From positions 2,356,001-2,420,000 of the forward strand of contig NC_006177.1 of the NCBI RefSeq assembly GCF_000009905.1: DNA of 64,000 nucleotides. Reading direction: 5' to 3'. This document shows positions 52,079 to 61,540 of the stretch, piece by piece. Below the pieces are notes generated by a model. That model was not told the origin of the DNA. It saw only the letters and a list, made by a program, of their open reading frames with translations, and did no database searches. How positions within the stretch are numbered: the stretch's first letter is position 1; the number at the start of each line of letters is the position of its first letter. This DNA is from Symbiobacterium thermophilum IAM 14863. GTDB taxonomy: Bacteria > Bacillota > Sulfobacillia > Symbiobacteriales > Symbiobacteriaceae. The position numbers and the translations under genes were made by a program.

Positions 52079-52990
52079 ATGTCCCGTCAAGTGGTGTAAA
52101 TCGGGTTCCCGCGAGTAGCTGCCCTAGTCAGCACTGAGGGTCAGGAAGTCCGTACCGCTGACACTCTGGTTGCTGGTGTACAGCTTGGCCATGGACGCTT
52201 GACTGAAGTACCGCCGCGGGGCTGCCGTCCATTCGTCCTGCTGTTCGATCAGGACGGCGCCGGCCAGGCGGATGACGGCCTCTCGATTGGGGAAGATGCC
52301 GACCACGTCCGTTCGACGGCCAATCTCTCGGTTCAGCCGTTCCAGCGGGTTGGTGGAGTGCAGCTGTCGCCAGTGCTCAGTCGGAAAGGCCATGTAGGCA
52401 AGGATGTCGTCTTCGGCTTCTTCGAGCAGCTGAGCCGCACGAGGGAACTGCGGTCGCAGATTGTCTGCGACAACGGCCAGTTGACGCCGTGCCGCTTGCT
52501 GGTCCGGCTGTGCGAAGATCGTCCTGACGGCAGCCGCCACCATGGACTGCCAGTGCTTCGGCACATAACTGAGCAGGTTGCGCATGAAGTGCACCCGGCA
52601 CCGCTGCCAGCTGGCGCCGCTGAGTACGGTGCGGATGGCCTCCTGTAGGCCGACATGGCTGTCACTGATGGCCAGAAGGACGCCTTTGAGACCGCGTGCA
52701 ACCAGTTGACGCAGAAATGCCGTCCAGAAGGCCCCGTCTTCGCTGGGGCCGACGTCCAGTCCCAGGATCTCCCGGTCGCCGTCCTCCCGTACCCCCACAG
52801 CCACGACCAGGGCCATACTGGAGACCCTGCCGTTTTCCCGTACTTTGACGTACTTCGCATCCAGCCAGACGTAGGGGTAACGGCCCTCCAACGGACGATT
52901 GCGGAAAGCCTGAACCACCTCATCCAACTCGGCGCATAGCCGCGAAACCTGGCTCTTGCTCACACCGGTCATTCCCAAGGCTTGTACTAG

Positions 52991-54725
52991 CTCAAGTTTC
53001 GCGTGAATAACCCGCACTCCGTACAATGGAAACCCATTGAAAAAGCATCAGTCTGAACCAATGATACATGGTGGGATTTGCCCCTCTTAAACCACCATGT
53101 GGAGGTTCGACTGATGCAGTCTCATGGTACGACGCCCGAAGTCACTGCGCAAGCCATCAAATCCACCACCCGGCATGGTTTTCTTGTCGCTCTTGGTTGG
53201 GTAGCGCAAAGGCTGAACCTGGTTGACGTGTTGAACCGGCACCTGCGGATCAATCAGAAGACCTACACCCATACGCCGGTCGACAAGGTAGTCGAGGCGT
53301 TGGTTGCCATTCTCGGCAACTGCCGCTACATGAAGGACCTGAACTTCGATCCCGATCCGCTGGTCGCCGACCCTGCCGTAGCTCAAGCCTGGGGGCAGGA
53401 ACGCTTTGCTCACTTCTCCACCGTCTGTGCGACCTTCAGCAAACTAACGGAGGAAAACGTTCAACAACTTTCCGATGCACTGGCGGAGATCCAGGCTCCC
53501 CTGCTTCAGCAGGAGGTTGCGGCGGTGGCTGGCCCAGACCGGTCCGGAATGGTCATCGTGGACATCGACCTCACCGGCCAGAAGGTCCGGGGAGAGACCA
53601 GGCAGTACACCGGTACCGACTTTGGCTACATCCAGGGGCAACTGGCCCGCGGCTATCAGATCGCAGCCGCCTTCCTCACTGGAAAGCAGCAGCGCTTTGC
53701 CATCGACGGCCTTCTCAAGTCCGGTAAGGCCAACAGCCGCTCTGGCGCCTGCCTGCTCGAACTGATCCCCAGGGTGGAAGCCCGGATCGGCCGCCCCCTG
53801 CGGCGGGTGGAATGGGTTGAAGCATGCCTGGCTCAGCAGAAGGTGCGGGTCCGGCAGTTGCATCAGGCATTACAGACGGTATCGGGCAAGGGCAGCGCCC
53901 GGCGGAAACAGAAACTGCAGTCCGAGTTACAGGAGACGGTCCAGGTCATCCGTGAACTGAACCATCGGCTCCGGCAGTACAGGCAGGACAATCAGACGAA
54001 CCCGGCTCCCCTCCGGATCGTGCTGCGAGCCGACAGCGCCTTTGGCACGCCGGAGGTGATCCAGCGGCTGCTGGAGCTGGGATACGAGTTCACCATCAAG
54101 TCCTACTCCGGAAGCAATCCCGCCTACAAGCGCCTCTTCGACGCCGTGCCGGCGGAGGGCTGGGTTGAAGTCGAGAAGAACCGGTTTGCCTCCGAAGCCG
54201 TTGCTGTGCCTGGCCCAACGCTGCTCGCACCGTATCCGGTGCGGCTTGTCGCCATGCGCCGCTGGGATACGGATGGCCGGGAAGTCCGCAGCGTGATCCT
54301 GACCACGCTCCAAACCGAGGCGCTAACCATGACAGAGGTCGTGAAACTCTACCACGGACGCCAGACCATCGAAGCCGGATTCCAGGAGTGGAAGGGAACG
54401 TTTCACTTTGGTGCACCCCGGCTGCGCAAGTACGAGGCCAACGCCGCCTTTACGCAGCTCGTCCTGTTTGCCTTCAACCTGGTGCGTTGGGCCTGGCGCT
54501 ATCTGAGCACCTCCTCGTCCAAACTGGCCGAGGCCAAGAGTCGACTCCTGGTACGGGTAGCGGCCCGGTGCCGGGCAACCATACGGTGTATTGGTGACAC
54601 GCTGCGGCTGGTGTTCAGCCGGGGTACTCCCCTGGCTGGAGCGGAGATTACCCTGAACCGGGCCGTTTCTTACCAATGCACTTTTTCAACACCACGAATG
54701 TCGAGTTGTTCGCGTGAAACTTGAG
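52991..54725 (+). mobile_element. Insertion sequence, copy 3, nested in IS256-type element
   Basis: 1735 bp flanked by CTAG at 52987-52990 and 54726-54729. Removing it with one CTAG restores the IS256 reading frame, proving the target and duplication. Confidence 0.94.
53114..54724 (+). CDS. DDE transposase, IS copy 3
   Basis: 536 residues, intact, all DDE motifs present. Nearly identical to copy 2 at DNA level, so these two come from very recent transposition or gene conversion. ATG 53114 sits in the same sequestering hairpin; stop in the right inverted repeat. Confidence 0.92.
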   Translation: MQSHGTTPEVTAQAIKSTTRHGFLVALGWVAQRLNLVDVLNRHLRINQKTYTHTPVDKVVEALVAILGNCRYMKDLNFDPDPLVADPAVAQAWGQERFAHFSTVCATFSKLTEENVQQLSDALAEIQAPLLQQEVAAVAGPDRSGMVIVDIDLTGQKVRGETRQYTGTDFGYIQGQLARGYQIAAAFLTGKQQRFAIDGLLKSGKANSRSGACLLELIPRVEARIGRPLRRVEWVEACLAQQKVRVRQLHQALQTVSGKGSARRKQKLQSELQETVQVIRELNHRLRQYRQDNQTNPAPLRIVLRADSAFGTPEVIQRLLELGYEFTIKSYSGSNPAYKRLFDAVPAEGWVEVEKNRFASEAVAVPGPTLLAPYPVRLVAMRRWDTDGREVRSVILTTLQTEALTMTEVVKLYHGRQTIEAGFQEWKGTFHFGAPRLRKYEANAAFTQLVLFAFNLVRWAWRYLSTSSSKLAEAKSRLLVRVAARCRATIRCIGDTLRLVFSRGTPLAGAEITLNRAVSYQCTFSTPRMSSCSRET

Positions 54726-55176
54726 CTAGGTCATCGACCTTGCGTGTACTCACACCGTTCACGTAAGCCTCCAGAACCACCGCCACTAAAGCCTTTTCTG
54801 CCCGCCGGCGCGGTTCCAGGAAGCTGGGCATGTACGATCCCTTTCGGAGCTTTGGGATCTGCAGGTCAATCGTCCCAACCCGCGTATCCCACTGCCGCTC
54901 ACGATAGCCGTTACGGTAAGTGCTGCGCTCGGCCGATCGCTCGTACCGATCCGCGCCGATGCGCTGGGAGACCTCCAGCTCCATGAGACCCTGGGCGAGC
55001 ACCCGCAACCCTTCCCGAAGGAAGTCGAAGTCATCCACACCGGTCTTGCGCAGAAGCTCCTCCAATGCGATCCTAAAGGTGGTCACCTGCGGGATCCTCC
55101 TTCGCGATGTACTGGTCCTACTTCGCATGGAACCCAAAGGTGACCACTTATGTCAAGTGACACCTGCACCCCCTAG

Positions 55177-55461
55177 ATGGTCGCCGGCAGTAACCATCTA
55201 GCCGGGGTGCTTTTTACACCACTACTGTGGACTGTAGCCACGGTTTATGAGAGCCGGCCATCCTGGATTCCAACCATACACCGCTGGTTGCGAACACCTG
55301 TCGCCCAGTTTCGCCTGGATCCACACCGGAAAACCTGGACTCTGTACCGAGCAGACAGAGCCGGTCGATGGTTTGTTTTGGAGGAGATTCCCCCATCCCC
55401 AGACGTCAGTGAGTTACTAAATCGCCTCCATTTAGGACCATCGGGCATCTTCTTCCGATAA
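55177..55461 (+). CDS. DUF3024-like small protein, probably 5'-truncated
   Basis: Up to 94 residues. The part from RPSWIPTIHRWLRTPVAQFR through KTWTLYRADRAGRWFVLEEI to LLNRLHLGPSGIFFR matches the pattern of DUF3024 proteins (R-P-x-W, PVAK-x-R, W-x-LY-x-x-D-x-x-W, D-x-x-G-x-F-x). The first ~25 codons from ATG 55177 run through sequence next to the IS256-type right end and are probably not original. Function unknown. It is preceded by a short inverted repeat (TAGATGGT...ACCATCTA, 55174-55200). Confidence 0.45.
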   Translation: MVAGSNHLAGVLFTPLLWTVATVYESRPSWIPTIHRWLRTPVAQFRLDPHRKTWTLYRADRAGRWFVLEEIPPSPDVSELLNRLHLGPSGIFFR

Positions 55462-55521
55462 TGCGGCATCGTCGGTTGCACGAAAGCTGACGAAGACCCA
55501 TTTTAACACTGCCGCTAACAC

Positions 55522-55596
55522 AAGTCCTTCGTGGAACGCCTGGCCGGCGTGGAGATCCGGGGCGTCAACGGCGTGGCGCACGTGGGCGGCGACTGA
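55522..55596 (+). pseudogene. 3' remnant of a second CAP/stalk gene
   Basis: Codons KSFVERLAGVEIRGVNGVAH then VGGD-stop closely match the end of the CAP/stalk gene at 18235-18302, as does the following spacer and terminator. Only the last ~24 codons remain. The segment travelled with, or was copied from, the cassette 1 neighbourhood. Confidence 0.85.
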
Positions 55597-55617
55597 ACCG
55601 CAGCATAGAGAGATCGA

Positions 55618-55646
55618 GGGCCCGACCGTCAGCGGCCGGGCCCTTT
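55618..55646. terminator. Terminator between the CAP remnant and propeller gene 4
   Basis: GGGCCCG (55618-55624) and CGGGCCC (55637-55643), then TTT. Same hairpin as at 18324 and 46247. Confidence 0.8.
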
Positions 55647-55742
55647 CCCGTGTAGCGCATGGGTACAGTCGCTCATGCCGCCCCGTGCTGGGCGCGGCCC
55701 GGGCGTGCGGGCCGCCCGCGCCGGGGGTTGGGGCGTGCGGGA

Positions 55743-58264
55743 TCAGTCCGTGATCGCCCCTCCCTCCGGGCCGCCCACCTCCACAGGCTTGGACGAGAGC
55801 ACCTCCACCCGGCGGATCACGCGGTTGTTCTCCGGCCGGGTGTCCTCCGGGTAGTCGATCTCGGCGACGATCTCCCAGGTGCCCGCGCTCAGCCCCGGGA
55901 TCGTCCCCGGCTTCAGGCTGCAGCAGGGCACCTTGTCGATCGTCACCATCTGCCACACGTCCGGGGGCGGTGATGCGCCCCCCGCAGGCCGCGCCCACAG
56001 CCGGAGCGACACCCGGATCTCGTCCTGACCCAGGTTGTTCTGGTAACCCAGGTAGATCCCGACCTCAAACGGCCGGCCTGCCTCGGCCACCTCCGGCACC
56101 GCCAGCTCCGCCACCCACGGGTCGTCGATGATCATTTTCCCGCCTCCGCCCTCCTCGCCCGGACGCTCAGGCTCATCGGGCGGCTGCGGGTTGCGGTACG
56201 GCACGATCAGCACGTTGTTGGCCAGGCCGCCCTCCGGCCCCGGCTCCCCCTCCCGCTCCACCACCTCGGCCGCCGCACCGGCGCAGCTCTTCTCGGCCGG
56301 AAGCCCCAGCGCCGCCGCGAGGCCCCGGGCCGCCGCCACCTTCGGGTTGGCCGTGTGCGGCGCGCTGAGGGCGTACACGGAGGGCAGGTCGATGACGCGG
56401 ATGATCTGCCCCTCCGCCGGGTCGGTCTCTGTCAGGGCGACGGTCAGCGGCACCGGGTGGGGCTGCTGCGGCGCCAGGTCGCCGGGCAGCGGCGCCGTCC
56501 CCAGGGACCGCACCAGCTTGCCGCTCTCGTCGGTGAGGAACCACTCGACGGACAGCGGGCCCGGGCAGAGCGCGGCCAGGGGCCGGGCCGTCAGCTCCAG
56601 CTGCAGCCGGGGCTGCAGGGCGACTGTCTTGCCCGGCTCCAGCTCCAGGGGCCCCGGTTCATCCAGCCACCGCAGGTCGTAGGCCTCGCCGGCCCGGTAG
56701 GCCACCAGCCGGCCGGAGGCCCCGGAAGCGTCGGTGTAGTTGACGCCGACGAGCAGCAGGCCGTAGGCGAAGGCGGGATCGACGCCGACGCCTGAGACCT
56801 GGGAGAAGTTGTAGGGGCCGGTGTTCGGCTGCTCGTCGTCCTTCAGCAGGAACAGCCGGTCCGTGGGCGCCCGCCCTTCCGGCTGGATGAGCGCGGGCCG
56901 CCCGTCGCCGCCCATCGGCTGGCCGGTGTCCAGGGCGTAGCTGTAGATGTGGCCGCTCACGTCGCCGAAGATGAGTGCGCCCCGGCTGATCAGGGCCAGC
57001 GGTGCGGTGTTGAGGGAGGCCATCCGCTCGCCCAGCCGGTCCGCCGGGCCGAACTTGCGGTACCACTTCAGTTCGCCGCCGGGGCCCAGCGCCACGACGG
57101 CGCCGTCGCTGCCGGTCGGGCCGTCCCGGAGGCCCGCGCCGGTGTCGGTGTAGTTGCGGAGGGTGACGTAGAGGTGGGTCTTGGGGCCGTCGGGGGTCTG
57201 GCGGACCTCGACCGCGGGTTCGGTGTTGGTGAAGGCGTTCCTGGCGCCGATGAGGGCGGGGACGTCGACCATGTGCCCTTTCCAGCCGGCGGGCTCCAGC
57301 CCGTCATGCAGATTGGCGCCCCAGAGACGCCCCCGGGTGTCCAACCAGTACGCGTGGGTGCCGTCTGAGGTGAAGTTGCCGGCGAAGCCGGCGGTACTGT
57401 CGACTGTCCAGACCCGGTAAGGGCGATAGTCGTTGTCGCGGTCCAGGGCCAGCCGCAGCGCGCGCCCTCCCTCAAAGCCATCGGTGCCGATGACAAAGCT
57501 GGGGTTGCTCCCGTGGGGCGGAGCCATGACGGCGGAGGGCGTGATGAAGCCGCCGAAGCCGCTTTCATCTTGTTTCGTGGTCTCTGCCTCATAGTACTGC
57601 CATCGGACCATGTCACTCGGCCGGTCGAGCCCCTGCACCACCCACACCTTGCCGTGGCTGCGAGAGCATAGGGGCCGCCCTACTGGCCGGTTCTCTTCCC
57701 CAGGGTAGTTGGGTCGATCCGTCACCACGACAATATCTCGTCCTCGATCGTGGATCACCAGTGGTGAACCCACGATGGGACAACCCAGGTCCAGTTCAGC
57801 CGGTCGATACCATCTTTCCTTGGTATGGTAGGCCCACAACCAACCATAGCTGGTTCCGAAGTATAGAACTCCGGTCTCTGGACTGTAAGTGGGACTGGAC
57901 TGCGGGGCGATGAATGCCCCGCCAGGGGCCACATTGAACGCGACTGGGTTCCGCTTTACCGGATCACGCACAAAGACAGCTTCTCCAACTAGTCGTTGGA
58001 GGTCATCCAACTCCAGCCTCCAGAGGTAGGCCCTGCCAGATGGAAGATGACTCCATCGACGACCGCCGGTTGGGCCGCACTCTCGCCCAACGCCTCCGTT
58101 TCCCAGTACGGACTCAACTCAACCAGGCCGTGAGGGTCGAGGACTGTCGACGTGCGCTGCGGAGAACCACCCTTCGTGATCCAGTCGCCCGCGACAACGG
58201 CGGGACTGGGTACCATGGCAAGCGAGCAGGCCAGGACCCCCGCGAACCAGCGTCGCCAGTTCAT
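55743..58264 (-). pseudogene. Secreted propeller/CARDB-like protein, cassette copy 4 (frameshift)
   Basis: From ATG 58264: signal peptide (LACSLAMVPSPAVVAG), DWITKGGSPQRTSTVLDPHG, VVDGVIFHLAGP, then a frameshift near 58029 where copy 5 has GGGCCCTACC and copy 4 GGGCCTACC (one C lost). The other frame resumes at DDLQRLVGEAVFVRDPVKRN and runs on to CARDB-like ...SLKPGTIPGL and GGAITD at 55743. The body is nearly identical to copy 5, the last ~55 codons and 3' flank to copies 1/3. An extra insert relative to copies 1-3 (RNPQPPDEPERPGEEGGGGK) lies in the C-terminal part. Either a recent pseudogene or an assembly error. Confidence 0.8.
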
Positions 58265-58279
58265 AATTCCAGCTCCCCC

Positions 58280-59464
58280 TTAGTACCTCACCGCGCGATT
58301 CTCCAGGTACCAGCTGGGGTACTCGTACAGGGGGAAGAACGGCGTGAAGATGTGAACCTGGTACCTGCCTGACATGGTCCCATCGTCGAGCCGGTAGATG
58401 GGTTCGGCCCCGACCCAGTAAACTTTGGCACCCATCTGCTCAGCTATGAAGCGGACAGGCACCATCGTTCGGTCGTTCCGGATCACCGGCGGGGCGTCTA
58501 GGGCCACCTCGTGCCCGTCTACCACCGCCACTGGGTGATCGATCGTCAGCACGATGGTTCGCTCGGGTACACTCACCGTCTGTTCCTGCAACAGGTACAA
58601 GTATGGGTCGGGCAGGTGTGTTTCCGGGTGGATCAGGTCGGGATAGTCGTATCCAGGCGCAGGCACAGCTTTCACTACTTCACGGGTAACTGCCGGGAAA
58701 TGAATGGTCACCCGCCGCCCGGCCTGGTCCCAGGTGACCTCCGCCCCCATCATCTCGCTGATGAACCGGATGGGTACCCGAACCCGATTGACGGTGGTGT
58801 CAAGGTAAGCTGGAGTGTCGAAGTGGCTGCTGGCGTTGCCGAAGTTGAAGAAGACAAAGATCTCTTCCGGGCTTCCGTTATGCCGGTATCCATAGTCTCG
58901 GCCCAGCCCAGGGTGAGACTTGTCCATCCAATACTCGTACTCGATGCCCCGCCCTTCGGCCAGTTTCTCTTCCTCGGTGAGTCCGCGCGCCTCGGTAAGC
59001 GAGTTGATAGGCTCATACCGGCACGGTTTCCAGTAGAGGCGCGACCAGCCATATGATCGCCCATAAACCTCTCTGATCAACCGCGTATCCGGCTTCGGAT
59101 AGGCGTACACGTGGATCGTCGTCCCGCAGACCATCCAGTCCTCCTCCCAGTACCAGGGATACTCCTGGGTCCAGGCAGGAAGCGGATCCCACACCCACCA
59201 GTCGTACCGATCATACATATCCGGATTGTCTCGGAGCGCCTGTTCCACCTCCGCCCGCATCTGCTCCGACATGCCCTCGGGCGGGGGCGGCGGCGTCCAG
59301 CCCTCCGGCCATCCCGGACCGGGTTCGTAGTTCTCAGCCGGGTACTCCGCCACCTCCGGCTGCAGCGGCTCCTCCGCTCCTGCCCCCACCGGCCCGTGCA
59401 CGAGCAGCGCCGCAAGCATCAGCCAGGCCAGCCACCTGGCACGGCGTGTGTGATCCCCCTTCAT
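58280..59464 (-). CDS. Secreted stalk-domain protein, cassette copy 4
   Basis: Intact, 394 residues from ATG 59464 (MKGDHTRRARW): signal peptide (LAWLMLAALLVHGPVGAGA), EPGPGWPEGWTPPPPPEGM, WWVWDPLPAWTQEYPWYW, Cys pair (WMVCGTT, WKPCRYEP), then a variant KSHPGLGRDYGYRHNGSPEE and IFVFFNFGNASSHFDTPAY, stalk motif 1 VRVPIRFISEMMGAEVTWDQ, stalk motif 2 VALDAPPVIRNDRTMVPVRF, ending SWYLENRAVRY. Sixteen bases separate its stop from propeller gene 4. GGGAG lies upstream of the ATG. Confidence 0.85.
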   Translation of the reverse strand: MKGDHTRRARWLAWLMLAALLVHGPVGAGAEEPLQPEVAEYPAENYEPGPGWPEGWTPPPPPEGMSEQMRAEVEQALRDNPDMYDRYDWWVWDPLPAWTQEYPWYWEEDWMVCGTTIHVYAYPKPDTRLIREVYGRSYGWSRLYWKPCRYEPINSLTEARGLTEEEKLAEGRGIEYEYWMDKSHPGLGRDYGYRHNGSPEEIFVFFNFGNASSHFDTPAYLDTTVNRVRVPIRFISEMMGAEVTWDQAGRRVTIHFPAVTREVVKAVPAPGYDYPDLIHPETHLPDPYLYLLQEQTVSVPERTIVLTIDHPVAVVDGHEVALDAPPVIRNDRTMVPVRFIAEQMGAKVYWVGAEPIYRLDDGTMSGRYQVHIFTPFFPLYEYPSWYLENRAVRY

Positions 59465-59496
59465 CGGCTCCCACTCCCCCATGTTGTTCGTTCTCC

Positions 59497-59539
59497 CATA
59501 ACCAATACGAAAACCCCCGGGCAGAGGTTTGCCCGGGGG
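59497..59539 (-). promoter_or_regulatory. Structured leader of stalk gene 4
   Basis: Minus strand: CCCCCGGGC-AAACCTCT-GCCCGGGGG then TTTTCGTATTGGTTATGGGA. The stem is perfect although two base pairs differ from copy 1 (T-A to C-G and A-T to G-C), i.e. compensatory changes. Confidence 0.65.
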
Positions 59540-59552
59540 AACGCCAGGGGCG

Positions 59553-59765
59553 TCACGGCGGACTCGCCGCGCCCTCCATCCGTGTTAGATGCACGAACAC
59601 CTGCTCCAGCCCGCCGCCGGCGGCATACGCCTCCCGCAGCTCTCGGGGCGTCCCCACCGCCACCAGCCGCCCGGCGTTCATCATCGCCAGCCGGTCGCAG
59701 TGGGCCGCCTCGTCCATGTAGTGGGTCGTCACCAGCACCGTCGTGCCGATGACCAGGATCGCCGG
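59553..59765 (-). pseudogene. ABC transporter ATPase, C-terminal fragment
   Basis: Minus-strand codons GTTVLVTTHYMDEAAHCDRL, AMMNAGRLVAVGTPRELREA and LEQVFVHLTRMEGA are the H-loop region and C-terminus of an ABC-2 family ATPase. Walker A, signature and Walker B are absent, so this is a truncated remnant upstream of cassette 4. Confidence 0.75.
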
Positions 59766-60032
59766 CTCCTCTAGGAGGGTCGCTTCGAGGAGGCCATCGC
59801 CTGTTTCAGGGAGGCCTGGGAGTAGGCAGGCCTCACGGCAGCTCGCAACAACTGGGTGATCGCGCTGTACTTCCACGGGAAGCCCGACGGGGGACAGGCA
59901 TGGATCGAGTACACCATGATCATCAGACACGCGACGGCCGACCTGGGCGACTACCGGGCCCAGTCGACGGTCGGAACCATGAGGTTGCCGTGGTGCCGGT
60001 GGAGCTGCGGGAACTGCTGCGTTGACGACGCG
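59766..60032. other. Mixed gene debris
   Basis: Short plus-strand pieces look protein-like but are not continuous: GRFEEAIACFREAWE (TPR-like) near 59775-59820, and NNWVIALYFHGKPDGGQAWI followed by EYTMIIRHATADLGDYRAQS at about 59845-59965. No start or stop belongs to them. A junction of several truncated genes. Confidence 0.5.
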
Positions 60033-60065
60033 GACGGGCGGGATTCCCGTGGAATCCTGCCCGTC
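60033..60065. terminator. Terminator hairpin at the end of the HTH gene
   Basis: GACGGGCGGGATTCC (60033-60047) pairs with GGAATCCTGCCCGTC (60051-60065) with one G-T pair. Its right arm touches the stop of the minus-strand gene ending at 60064. Confidence 0.75.
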
Positions 60066-61284
60066 ACTCGTTCAGATACCGGCGCATATCGCGCAGGACC
60101 GCGTGAAGGAGCAGCTTGTCCTCGGGCGACATCTTCGCCACATCCATTCCGCCATAGAGTGCGGGGGAGCCGAGCGCGCCGATGCAGTGCATCTCCCAGA
60201 GGATTCGCACGTCCCGTGCCAGCAGGTCCACGTAGCGGAGGTCGAACGGCTCCAGCCCGAGCGCCTTTACGATCTGCCGGCTGCGATTCCCCACCGTAGC
60301 TGGCGAAACGCAGCACTGCTCCGCCACTTCGGCCTGCGTCACGGTGGGGTCGCCCTGCACGTAGCGCCGGAATGCATAGACGACCGCCGCCGTCCAGGAT
60401 GCCGCCGTGCGCTCCTGCTTCGGCCTAAGGGTCAGCGCGGCATCCCACCAGAGCCGCTCGATCCCGTCGCCCGGCTCTTCGTGGATAGGCGCACTCGTTT
60501 CAGCCAACGTGCGCGCCCATTCGGCGGTCCGCTCCCACCATGCCGGGGCGTCCGGCACCGGCCGGCCATCCCACAGCACGGACGGACCCGGCGGCGCGTG
60601 GATGCGGAACACATCCGCATCGTTGGCCAGCACACCGACAGCCCACACGATCCGCGGCCAGGAGGTGCGGTAGAGGTCATCCCAGGTGGCACGGGGCCGC
60701 TGCCGCCGGAGCAGGTCCATCTCCACCTGAAGGATGTGGCGCAGACCGTCTGTCAGGTCCTGGTCCACGAACGCCGTTTCGAGGCCGAGGTAGTAAGCCG
60801 GTCCCGTGGGCAGCAGCCAGGTCACGAGCAGGTCTCCCGGCTTCAGCACCCCGCCCCGCACCCCTCTCACGGTGCGGGGCGCATCATCGGGGAGGCGGAC
60901 CAGTCTGGCCTGCGGGCCGGAGACCGACTCCACGCGGAAGAAGCCCGGTGCCGCCCTGTCGGCCCAGGCGTTCAGAGTCGCACGCTCCTCCTGCGACAAC
61001 GACGCATCATCCTCCGCCAACTGCCGGGCCAGGGGAACCCTCCATTCCCCCGGGAACATGAAGGCCAGCCAGTCCACCGCCAGGCTCCGTGCCTCAGGTT
61101 CCACCTCGTCAAACAGCTCCGGGGGAAAGAAGCGTACCATCCCCCAGCCGACGGAGATCTCCGCCTCGTCGTCGCGGAGATAATCCATCAGCTTCGACCG
61201 CAACCGCCGGACGAGGTGGTCCGTTCGGGCCACCTCCAGCGAGCAAACCTGCCCCCGGCGCGGGTCGGGCGGGTCTGTGTGCAT
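60064..61284 (-). CDS. Unknown protein with a C-terminal helix-turn-helix
   Basis: A ~406-residue soluble protein I cannot assign to a family. Residues ~295-345 read RTAASWTAAVVYAFRRYVQG, DPTVTQAEVAEQCCVSPATV and GNRSRQIVKAL, a clear HTH resembling the cyclin/sigma-like modules at the end of some SEC-C-associated proteins. The N-terminal ~250 residues are mixed alpha/beta (PRRGQVCSLEVARTDHLVRR, WLAFMFPGEWRVPLARQL, RGGVLKPGDLLVTWLLPTGP). ATG 61284 is chosen over TTG 61293 because GGGAG is then correctly spaced. No operon partner is evident. Confidence 0.65.
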   Translation of the reverse strand: MHTDPPDPRRGQVCSLEVARTDHLVRRLRSKLMDYLRDDEAEISVGWGMVRFFPPELFDEVEPEARSLAVDWLAFMFPGEWRVPLARQLAEDDASLSQEERATLNAWADRAAPGFFRVESVSGPQARLVRLPDDAPRTVRGVRGGVLKPGDLLVTWLLPTGPAYYLGLETAFVDQDLTDGLRHILQVEMDLLRRQRPRATWDDLYRTSWPRIVWAVGVLANDADVFRIHAPPGPSVLWDGRPVPDAPAWWERTAEWARTLAETSAPIHEEPGDGIERLWWDAALTLRPKQERTAASWTAAVVYAFRRYVQGDPTVTQAEVAEQCCVSPATVGNRSRQIVKALGLEPFDLRYVDLLARDVRILWEMHCIGALGSPALYGGMDVAKMSPEDKLLLHAVLRDMRRYLNE

Positions 61285-61380
61285 CGACCTCAACTCCCTG
61301 GTCAGATGTGTGTCCTGTTAAGTCTTTAACACTGAGACTGGAGATACCTTCAGCGTCGGTCTGATGCCAGCTCCTCCGCC

Positions 61381-61540
61381 GGTGATGGCATCGTGCACAG
61401 CCGCCGACGGCACCGCCCTCAGTGGTGGCATCGCCCACGGTCGCCGGCAGCACCGCACTCAGTGGTGGCATCGCCCACGGTCGCCGACAGCACCGCACTC
61501 AGTGGTGGCATCGCCTCCGTCGCCGATGGCACGGCCGTCA
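61381..61540. repeat. Four 40-bp tandem repeats at the 3' end of propeller gene 5
   Basis: The unit agtggtggcatcgcccacgg plus tcgccgacagcaccgcactc starts at 61421, 61461 and 61501, with a degenerate unit at 61381. The last unit runs into the stop codon of propeller gene 5 (TCA at 61538-61540), replacing the terminator and flank found behind copies 1, 3 and 4. A 40-bp period cannot be coding. Confidence 0.85.

Larger units (their letters stand above)
52124..55086 (-). pseudogene. IS256-family transposase interrupted by IS copy 3
   Basis: The N-terminal part (GTG 55086 to 54726: TTFRIALEELLRKTGVDDFD, GLMELEVSQRIGADRYERSA, YRNGYRERQWDTRVGTIDLQ, VLEAYVNGVSTRKVDDL) and the C-terminal part (52986 to 52124: VQALGMTGVSKSQVSRLCAE, YVWLDAKYVKVRENGRV with the first Asp, ILGLDVGPSEDGAFWTAFLR, LLAISDSHVGLQEAI, RCRVHFMRNLLSYVP, PLERLNREIGRRTDVVGIFP) join exactly in frame when the IS and one CTAG are removed (D-L-V-Q). 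It is a mutator-type transposase of ~407 residues, intact until the nested insertion. The ends of the host element lie near 52080 and 55167 but the inverted repeats are unclear. Confidence 0.9.
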
